Positions 21,200 to 33,210 of a stretch of 62,000 nt of DNA are shown piece by piece. Within the stretch, counting starts at the first letter, position 1. Every line of letters starts with the position of its first letter. The translations under genes and the position numbers were made by a program. The notes below the pieces were generated by a model that was not told the origin of the DNA, did no database searches, and was given only the letters and a program-made list of their open reading frames with translations. The stretch is from Phoronis australis (Eukaryota; Phoronida; Phoronidae), in NCBI GenBank assembly GCA_002633005.1, contig NMRA01000282.1, forward strand, positions 271,748 through 333,747, given 5' to 3'.

Positions 21200-21830
21200 A
21201 CTTATCAGGAAATTTTAAGGAATCTTTCGCAAGAATTGCAGCAGTTGTTTCCTGGAAATCTTCCATCCAAAGATAAAGTATTTGAGGCAGAGAAAAAGAC
21301 TGCACTGTGTTTTCAGTCATATGTCGTTCCAGAGCAGACTTCTACAGGCTGGAAAATCAATCCTAAAAACCTGCTGAAAGTAATCACCACCTTCAGGTAT
21401 CCTTTTTTCTATGAGGAGAAAGATTCGATCTTGTTAGTTATGGGAGATGGTCGTGAGTTTGGCAAATGTCACAATACATACGTGGCACTTTCTGTAATTA
21501 AAGATAAGATAAGACAAAGCAACATGGTTTTGACTATCACAGTCCAAAAGAGTATTTTCCTGTTGCTTTAATCTATGAATCTGACAACAGAAATAATCTT
21601 GAACAATATTTCATGAAACCCATCCATCTGTTAATAGTTTCAAACCAACACCATCAAGCCAAATATTTAACTGCTGATGACATCAACAAGTTTGTGCACA
21701 CTTGCTTGGATTCTAGTGGCCGACCTAATCCTCTGTCTGCCCCTGTGTGGAACATTTATGGGGACAATACTCCCCAACAAAAACAACAATTTGCAGAAAA
21801 TGGCTTCTGAACAAAACTTGCACTCATTGT
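21200..21830 (+). pseudogene. Intronless ORF of unknown family with GDGREFG motif
   Basis: One frame runs from about 21200 to 21568: TTYQEILRNLSQELQQLFPG, then TALCFQSYVV, STGWKINPKNLLKVITTFRY and LVMGDGREFGKCHNTYVALS. Homology-like continuity then moves to another frame (YHSPKEYFPVALIYESDNRN and LEQYFMKPIHLLIVSNQH) up to a stop at 21808, implying a frameshift near 21520. The product would have been about 200 residues or more. I recall no named domain with this motif. It lies 0.7 kb behind the THAP exons on the same strand, so it could be the catalytic part of the same transposase, but the exon-3 phase join is not demonstrated. Confidence 0.45.
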
Positions 21831-21959
21831 TTATAATGTCTAGGCCATACAGCATTTTTTCAAACATGGACATAACTAAAATATTTCAGTGCATTCTTCA
21901 CAGAGGTACGAAAATTGACGATAAGTTGATAAATTTACCTCTGTAACTACTAAGTTCAT

Positions 21960-23730
21960 CCATTGGCTGATTTTGAAGATATTTTGAGATACTTTGATGG
22001 TATTTTGCATAGGTGGCTACTAAGAAGATGATGACATCTTTATAATTTGACACTTTGTGGGCACCTAGTGGCCATTTTTATTACTTTTTGAATCTAGTAT
22101 TTTGCCATTTGCGGTGCACAATTCATACCCAGAGTTGCTCTGGTTTATATTTGGAAATTCCATGGTTATTACTTGTCATGTTTGCAGTGAACTCATGCAA
22201 TACCCAAAAGTTTTGCAAGGGAACACCTATGCAAGTAGCACATGATAGGCCAACACTAGAAAGTTGACTCTAAAGATGGAACAAACTTAAGCTTGATACC
22301 AGAGCAGAAACAATCTACGCATCATTCATTGAATTCTCCATACCACAAGACCTATGTTGACTGTAGCCTTGTAAAAATGTGTTTTTTGCAACTTGTATTT
22401 GCACCTGTTTTGGATCTCAGTGAAACAATTTGAATGTGGATTGTCTGTCAAAGAAATAAACTACTAGCAATGAACCAAACTCAAAACAACCAAATTGCAA
22501 ACGAAGTTGCACAGTGTGTCATGCAATTCTAAGAAGTATCCTCTGTCCAAGAATTCCACTGACAAAACTTTTAAATGATCCAAGAAAAACTTTAAACCAA
22601 GGTCACCAACATCAAACTCCAATTCAGGACAATTCAAGCATGTCTGTGACAAAAAGCCATTCAGGATCCTCTAAAGCATGATAATGAGAACCTGCGATCG
22701 TTACTACAGAAACCAGATTTTCAGAATTCAAAGCCATGTTCAAACAACAATATGTGACGAATGAGAGGAAAAGAAGAAACAACGTAAATGATTCAGTTTC
22801 AAGCACGCCATCCGATAAGCGTGTGATTTATCCTTACCCCATTGTAGATTCAAATGCTGGGGTCTTGTTGAGAGTTATGTCTCATGTGGTCCCATAAAGA
22901 AAATACAATTATTATACAATACACAGCTATAGACATTCTAAAGCAAAACCTAAATTTCTCGGTGATGTTTGCAACTCAATTTGTACTCATACGGTTAGTG
23001 ATAAAGACAATGTTTTATTTTTCATAAGACAGAAGTAGTATCTGGAGATTGATCAAGGTGGACTGACGGCATCAAGTAGATCGCTGTAATCATTTTGCCT
23101 CTACCCTTGAATCAACATTTAGAAACCATATTACGAGCGGAATTGAGGATAGCAAACTTAAGAAGCATTTTTTGCTTAAGTCAAGGAGAAGTGTGTAAAT
23201 TCAGATTATGTGAGCTGTGTTGCCTCATACATTTTCCACGTAACCTGCCTTTCTGATCTTCTAAAACAATTCCCTTGCAGTTTGCTCTGCTCTCATATGG
23301 ACACAGTAATCTTATTATTGCTTAATGTGTTTTATCTTCTGATGATGGTGTTTCAATACACGCCGAAACATGTAGTCGGTTTAAATTCGTTGCTGTTTTT
23401 ATTTCCATTACCTTCAGGTAATGGCGTCTTTCTGTTAAGTGTAACAATGTCCCTTTCCCTGAATCAGCAGACAGTGTTGATGATTGTTAATAGTTCCATC
23501 TAAATTACAATGTTATTAATCTTGACTGTATGTTTACAGACTGTGAGTGGGGTTTCAGCACTATGACAAGAACTAATACAATGCCAAGAAACCTGTTCTG
23601 ATGATAGTCAGAACTATAAGCACATGGCCTTGTATTCAAGAATACCCCATTGACATTTTTTTCCCAAGAAATGCCCATGGGACATCAATGGGCCTTTCCA
23701 TAAAAAAGTTCAAATTCCAAGAAAACCTGT
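21960..23730. other. Gap without supported genes
   Basis: AT-rich. Short ORFs (for example 23210-23503, hydrophobic) have no domain and no splice context. A CCTAGTGGCC block at 22067 is a stray member of the CTAG-type repeat family. Confidence 0.4.
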
Positions 23731-23734
23731 TAGG

Positions 23735-24150
23735 AAAAAAATGCCACTAGGGGCACAGCAGTTTTTGAGCTCGTGAAAATTTGGCACCTATCCTCCTCTA
23801 CTTGACAAAGATATTTGATGCCAAATTTCTTTCAAGTGGTTTGGAACAGAGAGAAGCAGACACCAGACGGACGAGTTCAGTAGTTTTAAAAAAGTTGACG
23901 AGTTTCCTCGAAATAGGTCTTGCTTGCTCGAAATTACAGCAAAACTTAAAAAGGAAATTAGATGCAAAATAAACTAATCATTTGACAAGTATCGGGAAAT
24001 TTTTGCTTCGAAATTTCCTCGATTTTTGATCAGACGAAAAATCATCAACTTTTTTGAAAACTGCTTTGCGGAGATGACATCAATATGCACATACCTATTG
24101 TATACGTGGGTGCATAAAAACCATTGTGTACAAAAGCATTAAAATCATAA
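23735..24150 (+). repeat. Degenerate pearl/HINE-like repeat copy
   Basis: Begins with ATGCCACTAGGGGCACAGCA and ends with GTATACGTGGGTGCATAAAA, the same start block and the same end as the array at 37.2-38.4 kb. It is one diverged unit with no tandem expansion. Confidence 0.5.
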
Positions 24151-24950
24151 GCTCATTTTTGTACACTGTACAGAGACCTTATTTTTCATCTGAAATAACA
24201 TTCTGATAGGCCGTGTGCCCGTAAGACATCAAGCATTAAACATCAGTAGAGAAAAAATAACTTATACAATCTTGAATGTATTATCTGAAGAATCACCTTA
24301 TTAGCCATACACTAACAAGGTGGTTCTCATAGAACTGTGATTGACCAGTCACTCTGAGTGTTGCCGATCCACACAATGCTACCTAGATCTGATGCTACAC
24401 AGATCAGGATTTCCCCTGGAACTTTGCCAATTATTGGGACCATGACAAATACAGAAAATCTACAGACAGTCTATTCCAATAGTTGTGTGCACGGTAAAAA
24501 TTCTCTCGTTTGGGACTCAGCACACTGAAAAAAGGTTGGAGCTCATACCAAATTTTAGAAATAGGCAATATTGGCAGTCCAAAATTAAAGAATGACGATC
24601 GACATACGACCCTTGACCTCAATGTTAAACAATATTCGTAAGCATGAAATGTTGCATTGTCGGCCATTTTCTATAATTTCATGAACTGTCAGATCTAATT
24701 TCAGACTTCATTGATTCGAAATGTAATATTTGAGAAATTATGATGAACGACAAAATTGCCCACGTCCCAATCTTTAGAATCAAGAGAATTCAAATTTGGT
24801 TTTCAATATCTGTGTCCCAAATTTTAGAGACTACCGTACTGGATAACTTTTACCGTAAGCAGTAGACTTAACAGCAATAACAGGATAACGTGAATACAAC
24901 TTATGGACAAGATAATAATAAATTAGTTACTGGGAAATGCCATGTTTTAC
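24151..24950. other. Gap, no gene seen
   Basis: AT-rich with no domain-bearing ORF; downstream side of the BEN terminal exon at 24951. Confidence 0.35.
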
Positions 24951-25240
24951 TTACGGCAGTAGCTTTTTCCTGGTATGTTTACATTTGTTTGCGATGGCAT
25001 CCAAACACGTTTTCCACTCACTCTCGAAATCCAGAACTGAGTCTTTAAACTTAGCGTAGACACGAGACTTGATCTGCATAAGTTTCACAGTGTCCAGTTG
25101 TTGAAAATTACGATATCCCGTCGGTGTCGAGGATGCAAGCTCCTGCTGTGAGAAGGTCAAGTCACACAATCGCAGTGCATAACGTCGTGCAGTCAACGTA
25201 GTCGGTAAATGAGAACTCAACGCATCAGAAAAGTTAGGGA
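24951..25240 (-). CDS. BEN-domain terminal exon 2 (distal)
   Basis: Minus-strand exon from a strong acceptor (TTTTTGTTTTTCAG, exon begins 25240) to a stop at 24951-24953. The frame has two leading bases, then PNFSDALSSHL. It encodes nearly a complete BEN domain: ARRYALRLCDLTFSQQELAS, GYRNFQQLDTVKLMQIKSRV, FESEWKTCLDAIANKCKHTR. BEN domains are alpha-helical DNA- and protein-binding modules of chromatin regulators. A homologous exon lies 1.7 kb upstream (26982-27268) with the same phase and its own stop, so the two look like mutually exclusive last exons. No disabling mutation is visible. Confidence 0.8.
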
Positions 25241-26111
25241 CTGAAAAACAAAAAAATACAGCCATGCACTTCTGAGAATAAATAACACATCTTTTTATAG
25301 TACGTTTGAGTGAAAGAAAAATTAAACTGAACCTTGAACAGGACTACCGTTTATGTAACTGCCACGGCAGAATAGAGAGCAACAATTCATAGAAACAGTC
25401 ACAGCCAATTACTCGTTTATCAATGCACTTGGGAATCGTTTGTTGACATTTCTGTCTTTTTGACTCAATTGTTCCATAATCTACAAAGAAACAACATGAA
25501 CTAATAAGAAACTAACAGCAAAAATTGGAACAAAGAATCAAAATGGCATGGAAATAAAAACTGGTTACTCATACATCGTGATTCGATTACAATTTGATCA
25601 ATCATCGCACTCTACACCAACAATTGAGCAGCAACAAACAAAAGATAGTGTGCAGCAACAATGACATAATTATCAAAGGTGCACAGTTCACAGCACACAT
25701 GCACAAATATGGCAGTTTCCAGTTCTCATAACTGTGCCCACAGACCTTCAGTCCAAACTCTTGTTACATAACAATTCAGCATTTACCTTGGTAGTGATGG
25801 CGGAAAGGGGTAATAAAACTGATACAACAGAGATTATGCTTTGCATTTGCATTGTGCGACTTGCTCAAAGTGTCACACCTCCAGTTTAAAGAATTGTCGA
25901 TACTTTTTTATAAAAGTCAACCAAAAAGATTAAAAATAAAGTCAGAATAAGCAGAATGTGCCAAGTTGAAAGGCACCATTCCCCTTTCAGGAGGCGGTTA
26001 CTATAAATGAAATTGTCTTAAATTTTGCTCGGATCTTTGCTAAGGTCACTTCTACACCAAACTAAATTACTTTTCAGACGGAAGTTGAAGTTATGAGCTT
26101 TTTCCACAATG
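25241..26111. other. Intron-like gap between BEN exons
   Basis: AT-rich. No ORF with domain character and no recognised repeat. Confidence 0.4.
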
Positions 26112-26330
26112 TAAGTACAGTACAGCCACTGAATTATTAGACTCTCTCCGGTCTGCCTAGGCGCGACTGTAACCGGAGAAATACCGGAGAGTGAGGCGTG
26201 AATCAACCGTGACAGCTGGCGTGAGCCTAAGAGTGACTGTACCCGAAGCTTACCGCGAGTTAGGTGTGAACGAAGCGCAAGCCAGCCATGAGTTTCCCCG
26301 TCTTGTCTACAGTCGGAACAGTCTTTAATT
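26112..26330 (+). repeat. Terminal/subterminal repeat block, left member
   Basis: Starts with TACAGTACAGCCACTGAATT, continues ATTAGACTCTCTCCGG, then a dense series of ACCGGAG and GGCGTGA-type short motifs. The first 36 bases are an inverted match, with about four differences, to 35558-35592. The minus-strand ORF over this block is a by-product of the repeats. Confidence 0.6.
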
Positions 26331-26816
26331 GCTATCCCCACTCGTTTAGCGAACAAAATACTGTATCGTATTTTGAGTGGCGTTTCCCATCGCTAGAATC
26401 ATCTTGACTAGTACGCTACTTGACTAGGACACTATTTAAGATTTAATTTAGGTTTGTCTGAACACACTACCAAGAGGGTTTATTTGTCTTGAAGACAAGT
26501 ACATTACGACTAAATATATCGTCATTGTTTCATTCAAGTTAGTGCTTACAATTTAATAATGATTTTGCGACTAAGGATGTGTTTGTGTTATGCGTGTTTC
26601 CGTACGCAGCAATGGAGGCAAAATGTGCAATACTCAAAGTGACACGAAGACACGTTTAGATTATGCTTTATTATAATAAGTAACTTTGCATATAGATAAA
26701 CACCATAGGCCTAGTGGAGCTATGAAATATGAACAAAAAGCCCAGATCATCTAACAAACGGCAGTAAAATGCGAGCATGCATGCAGAAAAGAGTAATGAT
26801 AACACTATCAAATAAA

Positions 26817-26905
26817 AATACCACTAATGCTACTAGTAATGATATTACATTTTAAGTAATACTAATAGTAACTATAATAGTAACTGTACTAGTAACAACT
26901 ACAGT
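26817..26905 (+). repeat. Imperfect ACTAGTAAT microsatellite
   Basis: Low-complexity stretch built from ACTAGTAA/ATAGTAAC units. No coding role. Confidence 0.6.
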
Positions 26906-26981
26906 ATCAACTTCATTGCAGAGACACAAGTACATGTACATTGTAGGCATACAAAAAGAAGATGTCTACACGAAGGAAATA

Positions 26982-27268
26982 CTAAAATCGGCCTTTAGCC
27001 ATTTCTCTTCTAATATGTCGGCATTTTGCAGATATGGCATTCAGACAGGCTTTCCAAACGGTGTCAAAATTGGGGACTGACCCACCAAAGCGCCCTCGAA
27101 CTTTTGACTTTATTTCCTGTAGTTTGCTACTGTTTAAAGCCGGAGCGCCGCGGAAGCCTGTAACCGTCCCTGAGGCCAATTCCTCACGGCTAAACAGCCG
27201 GTCTGCTAGGATGCCTGCGTATCGTCTAGCGGCGTGTGATGGTGGTAATTTACCCACGACGGAGTTTG
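26982..27268 (-). CDS. BEN-domain terminal exon 1 (proximal)
   Basis: Minus-strand exon from an acceptor (AATATTTTTCAG, exon begins 27268) to a TAG at 26982-26984. The frame has two leading bases, then NSVVGKLPPSHAARRYAGIL. It encodes a BEN domain: ADRLFSREELASGTVTGFRG, LNSSKLQEIKSKVRGRF, FDTVWKACLNAISAKCRHIR, REMAKGRF at the end. It aligns along its whole length with the exon at 24951-25240 and enters in the same phase, so either can complete the same transcript. The base composition is richer in G and C than the surroundings, as expected for a selected exon. The plus-strand ORF across it is a shadow. Confidence 0.85.
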
Positions 27269-28740
27269 CTGAAAAATATTTGTAACCGCAATTATCATTT
27301 TTATTTGTATTATTCCATTTACTTAACGAAGTAAAACTTCAACGAAGTTATAGACGTTTATTATTTAATTACGGTCTACGTTATCCACTCTTTCTTAAAG
27401 TGATTAAAGTAATTAAAATAACCTAAACGGTTAAGAGGGACTCGGCCAACATGTGCTGAACGCTACAGTATCTCAAAGGTCAAATAAACAGAAACATCTG
27501 GTGCAAATAATTTTGTGGTTTTTGACGACCGGAGACTCAAATTCAGTGTATATGTAATCTACTCCAAACCCAGAGCCCATTCACGCAAGGGCCAGTGGGG
27601 ATGACCAAAAACCCTAGGGCGCACGATTTAAAGAAAAACAATGTGTGAAAGAGTACCATTTTCGGACACCGGTGCGTAACGCGCTTCAGACTATTTCGAC
27701 AACAAGAGGCACCTTTTAGTAATTGGGCTTTTTGCAGTCTAGAACTAGCTACTTTTATTTATTTATATATTTAAACTTCTTTAAAAGACTGGGTGACCAT
27801 TTCAGTGTATACACTGATTTTCAAGTGGGCCCACTCAGAAATAATTACATGAAGCAAAATACAGACACTGAATAACGCCTACTATCCAGTGGAGCACATG
27901 TAACTGGTCCACGGAACTTCCGGGGCTAGTTCGGTCCCGGGACTAGTTGGGCCACCGTCCCAAACTCCGCAATTATATGTGCACTTTCAGCCTCAGTCAT
28001 TCTGAGCAATCACATGACTTGTACCACTACACTAAAACCACGCTGGTTGAAGGCGGAGTGTTTTTCTTGATCTGACAGGCAACGATTGGTTTTAATCCAG
28101 GAGAATAAACTTTGGAGCTTCACTCGATTCACTGCTGGCCGTAAGCCATGAGCATTGATGTAAAAATGTTTTGTTCGTGGGTTTTAACAACAGCTTGCTC
28201 TTCAAGACAGGCCATGCGTTTCTTCAGATTCCTCAGTGATTGATGAGGTAATCATGTGTTTCCATTTAGAGCTAGCGGGGCAAATTGGGCCCTTTGACAT
28301 GGGGCTAGTCTGGCCAGAGGCCGAAATTGCCCCGTTCACTTTACTTGTTTACCTGATATATCATCAATTAATGTTTTTTTTTCAGGAAATTTAATGAGCA
28401 GCATTTATTATGAAATTGCACAAACTCATCTTAAATATGTTTCTTTGGTAGCACATTGTCATTTTGAAGGTTTGTGAACAAAAAATATCATTTTTAAATG
28501 TAAATATTGTGGGCACTAAAAATGTGAAAGTCTTTTACTCTATGTCTGATGCAAAGGCAGAACGGGTTAAAAGTAAAGCCTCTGGCTTGTGATCTACATT
28601 TACCGGGTGTCGTCTGGTCTTGAACATGTAAAATGCCAAGTTTTAATTATCATTTGTTTGACATTACAAGAGAAAAACTAAATCAAGAGAATCAGATACT
28701 CTAAGGGCAGCAGTCAGACCATCCCACCCTTCTTGATTTA
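27269..28740. other. Gap, no gene seen
   Basis: Includes a GC-richer patch at 27890-28000 with repeated GGGACTAGTTGGGCC-type words and a related patch at 28270-28345 (GGGGCAAATTGGGCC). These may be the edge of a transposon. No ORF with a domain. Confidence 0.35.
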
Positions 28741-28756
28741 TTCTTGAGCACATTAT

Positions 28757-29952
28757 AAGGAATACTTTATAAATGGAGCACCTGCTAGCTCAAAATGAAC
28801 CGCTCTTCCATCAGGCTGGATGACAGTTGACAACTTCACCATGTTTCTTCTGCATTTCGTCGAAAATGTCAAACCATCAAATGATGCTCCCTTACTCATT
28901 CTTCTTGATAACCACGATTCACATCTATCCATCAATACCTTGGACTCAATTTACGAGGTTCAAGAGTTAGTGCTCATTACGATGGGGCAGTTTGTAAGAA
29001 CCCAGAATCGCCTATCCAACCTGAGCAATCCCGAAATCAGATTCAGCAGCCCGTGATTGTCGATAACCAAGGAAATGAGTGGTTTTCGTCACCCATGGGT
29101 CTGTTCATGAACATTACATTCACTAGAAAACATCTTCTACAAACTCCTCATTGTACCAAATCATTTGCTGAAGATTCAGTTCGCAAGGCCCTACCTCATA
29201 TCATTAATAACTTTCCTGAAAGTGATTCCCAAAAAAATTTTGCCCATTCGTTATCCTCTGAACAGTTATAAATTATTTTAGTTTGTTTGAAAGTTATGAA
29301 CTTGAGTGCACTATTCCCCACTGCTCTGTGAGTAACTATTTTCGATAATCTTTCCAAAAGTCTTTTTATAAGTAGTTTTAAGTTACATTATCACCTAATT
29401 GTATAATTATGATTATCTGTATATTTTATTTTTTATTCTTTGGTGGCTCCGTGGTCAGCGGACCCTTCGGGTCTTTCACAGTCTCCATAAGAGTATTACT
29501 AAATTTGTATTAATTGTATTTTTGTTGTTACGTGAATAGAGTGTTTTACTAGTATGTACTACAGACTACAGGCAGTGAGACCACACCCAACAGCTCCACC
29601 CTGCAAAACCACAGGTAGAAACAGAAAACGGAGAAAATCGTCCATTCTCACCTACACATCAGAGAAAGAGGCCTTGAGAGAACAAGCTAAGGGAAAGAAG
29701 AAATCTATGAGAAAGCTTGCTGTTGACACAAAACCAAAACAAAAAGAGAAATTGCCATTCCCATCTTCAGACAGCCAGTCTGAATTAACAGGAGTGTTTT
29801 GCCTCGTTTGTCTAGAGCCATATTTTAACAGCAGGAGTAAAGAAAAGTGGGTCCCCTGCGTTGAGTGCAAAGGGCAAGCCCACAAGGAATGCGATGACAA
29901 TGGGATGCTGCCCTTCTTTGTGTGCCGCAGCTGCAACTCAGATGAGGACTAA
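28757..29952 (+). pseudogene. pogo/Tigger-like transposase relic with Cys-rich tail
   Basis: The frame at 28757-28960 encodes part of a DDE_1 (pogo/CENP-B-like) catalytic domain: KEYFINGAPAS, a TGA near 28795, GWMTVDNFTMFLLHFVENVK, and LLILLDNHDSHLS with the second catalytic Asp. The region behind it is scrambled, and 29053-29271 is open without clear homology. The frame at 29554-29952 gives the C-terminal part: a lysine-rich linker (EQAKGKKKSMRKLAVDTKPK), then a zinc-binding tail (FCLVCLEPYFNSRSKEKWVP, CVECKGQAHKECDD, FFVCRSCNSDED). That tail is PHD-like and known from many pogo/Tigger transposases. The first and third catalytic residues are missing. A relic, plus strand. Confidence 0.75.
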
Positions 29953-31438
29953 AGCAAATACGTTTATACTCTCACCTTGTTTACTTTTAATAGCTCATTA
30001 AGTAAAAAAGTAGCATTTGATCATCAGTTTAGTAGGTGAAAGATTATGATACTTGCGAAGTATTTTTAATAGACAGTTGACATTCAAGCCCTAGTTCTTG
30101 TGTAATTTACGGTCCTTTGGGACAAATAAACAGGCATACACCAACACAAAATTTTGCAAAAATGTGTTTTTGTTCATTTTAAGAGTACTGCAATGGAGGC
30201 CAAACTTGCTTGTTGGGCCCCCGAAAGTGGACATGTTAAAACGAAAATTGCTACAAGACTGGTGCACTTACATCGCTTAACTTTGCACCATATATTGGCT
30301 GACAGACCGCACTTCCTGCACAGCGCTTATGAATGAACCAGCTTAAACAGTTTCCACAATATCGCACTTTTTACAAAAAAGGGTTGAACTAGCCCTGGTC
30401 TCCCTTAATTTAGACGGTTAAAATACAGATTTCCCCTATTCATCACTCCATTAGAGGTATGACTTCCGAGAGACGAATTTCACGCATTTAGAGTCTGAAT
30501 GTCAAAAAGGAAAATTCCCGAGTCCGAAATTCACTCTGATGATCTCACTTACGGCCAGTTTTGAAAAACGTTTTAGGCCTAAAGATAGGCACCTCGGGGG
30601 AAGGAGATCGGGATTTCAGGGATTTTGACCTTTTTACGTTTTGCTGGAGTGAGAGTATCCCTCCTGGGCCCGAGTACATTACGGCGTTTTCCTGTTGCTC
30701 CTAACTTGTCTGATTCTATAGCCCAACAACAAGTTGGGAAGTTTACCCCTGTAGCCAATATCTTATACGACTGATTAACTCCATGCTGGCATTTATGGTT
30801 GGAGGGCCAGCTCTCTTTTGTTCCATAAGTCTTCTAATCTCCAATAAGATCGTATCTACCCTGACTGGGATGTGCTGTTAAAAATTAAAGTTAAATTATA
30901 ACATATTTGAACATAAATCAATATCATTTCTGACATCTTCATCAAATGGTGACCATGTGTAGTTTTTGAATCGCCAAACTCGCCCAACTGCAACCGAAGT
31001 TACGACAATCTATTCTTTCCGAATACACCAATTCACTCTGGGTTTGCCTGTGTTTACATGTGGTCTGCCATAACCCTGGTACATAATTGGCCTGCCTGTT
31101 GTTATAACAGACAAAAGAGTGTGCTTGGCAGTTAACAAAGAAGCTATATGTTATAATAGGCTTACCGCCCCCTACCTCTGGTTAAGTCACTGAACGGGAA
31201 AACGCTGCCATGTAATAATAACCCCGGTGCAAAGGACTTAGTTGCATGGTGGCATGTGGACCTTTTCCTGTTACCGACTTTTCGCGGATATTTTTTCCAA
31301 GGATCGTACTTAGACCCTTATTACGGGCGTGCAGGTCCCCGTTTTATTTCAGTACTTACGTGTCACTACTTTTCATCTACTCACTGAAACTGGGGATGAT
31401 GTCACTTCCGCTGATTCTTCATGCATCAATTGGCTTGC
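29953..31438. other. Gap, no gene seen
   Basis: AT-rich. Several short ORFs without domains or splice context. Confidence 0.35.
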
Positions 31439-31689
31439 CTACGGAGCAGAAGAAATGTTCTCCCCAAGAGTGGATTCTGCACGGCTGGACTCTTGATCAT
31501 GAATTAAAAGACTTGGGTCAATTCTAGATAACATTCGTTTCACAGTTTCTGTCTCTCTTTCAAATTTGTCAATGGCAAATTCCACAATGCCCTTTAATTG
31601 ATTGGTTTCCTTCTGCACGTTAATCAGTGTTTTTTTTTGATGTCTCTTGCCCAAGTCAGGACCGACTCTCATGTTTCGTCTATGTTGCT
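31439..31689 (-). CDS. Coiled-coil exon, possible part of BEN gene
   Basis: Minus-strand open frame beginning behind a plausible acceptor (AATTCCCTTCCAG, exon begins 31689) with QHRRNMRVGPDLGKRHQKK, then a predicted amphipathic helix (NQLKGIVEFAIDKFERETET, VKRMLSRIDPSLLI) and a polar end. A GTAGGC at 31447 may be the donor. Coiled coil followed by a C-terminal BEN domain is a common layout, and both BEN exons lie downstream on this strand. However, the phase at its end does not match theirs, so another exon would be needed. Confidence 0.4.
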
Positions 31690-31895
31690 GGAAGGGAATT
31701 GATCATCGACATGAGATGGTGATCTAGACCACTGGCTGTGAAGTTCAATGAAGCGTCTCCTCGTTGGCGTGTTACCGCCTATCACAGGGGTGCTGCTGCT
31801 GGTGACCATGGTTTGTGCTGCAGAGGTGTAGTGCGTCGGAGAATCCTGAAATGTGCTGGCAAAGCGAACCATAATTTCCTCGTCTTCAGATGAAG
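31690..31895 (-). CDS. Ser/Thr-rich exon-like stretch
   Basis: Minus-strand frame starting with acidic ASSEDEEIMVRFASTFQDSP, then Ser/Thr-rich and basic (GGNTPTRRRFIELHSQWSRS). It overlaps the coiled-coil frame by a few bases in a different phase, so either a frameshift joins the two or they belong to different transcripts. No domain. Confidence 0.3.
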
Positions 31896-32980
31896 CCTCG
31901 AATGATGTGATTATGGAGAGAGAAGTGGGGGAGATCTACACGCGATACACTCTGTATTGCAAACTTGAAACTGATATACTTATCTGCACTGCTTTATAAA
32001 GGAATTTTGTCCTACACACTACTTCCAGTGGTGGCCCCTTTAATAGGGATAAAGTGTGGTCCCAAAATGTACTTGATGTATGCAGAATACCAGCCGAGGC
32101 ATATTAGCCTATGTTTGTGCAAATTTAGTATTCTGGTTATTTTTATTAAAATCGCAACCTGGAGAAACTGGTTAACCATAACTTTTGCCTGACAACATCC
32201 TACTAAAAGTAAGTTGGGAGGGGGCGGGTGCGTGTGGCGTGTATGTTAAGGGTGAGAATGGCTTGATTTTTTTCTTACATATCTGTATTTCTGTTCTGTA
32301 TACCAATAAAAAAAATTGCAACTGTAAAAAAAAAAATCGCAATTGACGGTTGAATTCTGGTACTATTTTTAACGTAGCGACATGTGTAGCTGTTGCTCAC
32401 ATTCTTTCATAGACGGCCTCCATCCTCGCTGCGAAACCAGAGTCAGCGTTTGTATACAAATGTTAGGTAATGCATGCATGTACATTGCGTCTTGTCTATT
32501 TAGCGATATATTTGACAGTTTCTTGGTGGTCAATTAGACCGATAGTCAAACTCATACCGACAAAATCTCCCAAAAAGCGTTCTACTGTATGGACTAACAG
32601 AATGTCACAACCCTCGAAGCTGGCAATACTAGTGATGAAGATATACCCCTTGTCAACTATTCAAGAGGACAAATTGTCGGTCGCAGGTACAGGGATGGAT
32701 TGAACGATTATGACGAAGAACCACTGGCAGCTTTTTCAAGGTCTTGGAAAGCTTAACCCGTAAAAGTTAGTTCTTGCTGTTACGTGCAGTTTATGGTATA
32801 AATGGTACTCATAACATAACATGCATCACAATTATTTCTATGTAAAGTGCACCACTACGTGTTCCAAAAATTTTAACAGCCATCAACTTCTTGCATTCAA
32901 TATTCATTTGTGATGTATATCTGTTATTTTTTATTCTATATTGTGCTTGAAACCACTGGTGATGTTGTTTTTAATATTCA
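31896..32980. other. Gap, no gene seen
   Basis: AT-rich with A-runs at 32309-32336. No supported gene. Confidence 0.35.
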
Positions 32981-32982
32981 GA

Positions 32983-33085
32983 TACCGTTTTCGCCGTAAT
33001 AACCGCCCATGCCCCTATAAGCGCCCCCCACGCGTTTTCAGACTTTGCTGAAATAAGTGCCCAGTCCATGAACGTGTACATGTGA
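32983..33085 (+). repeat. Dispersed GCGCCC-type repeat, copy 1
   Basis: Contains TAACCGCCCATGCCCCTATA, then AGCGCCCCCCACGCG and CAGTCCATGAACGTGTACAT. An inverted copy is at 46642-46740 and a related palindromic patch at 50262-50356. It lies directly before a Tc1-like coding relic and could be that element's terminus. Confidence 0.6.
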
Positions 33086-33210
33086 ACAATGACGTACCTA
33101 CAGTCCTAAAACTCGGCTACAGTAACGTCTTCCAATTTATCAAAAAATTTTTACACGGGTCTTCTGGACCACCAGTGGCACTGCTACGTACATATTTGTT
33201 TCCTGATTTC

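Noticed and set aside
26018-26356. 112-codon minus-strand ORF rich in Arg/Ser/Leu
   Set aside because: It lies over the terminal/subterminal repeat block; the apparent protein is produced by the short GC-rich motifs.
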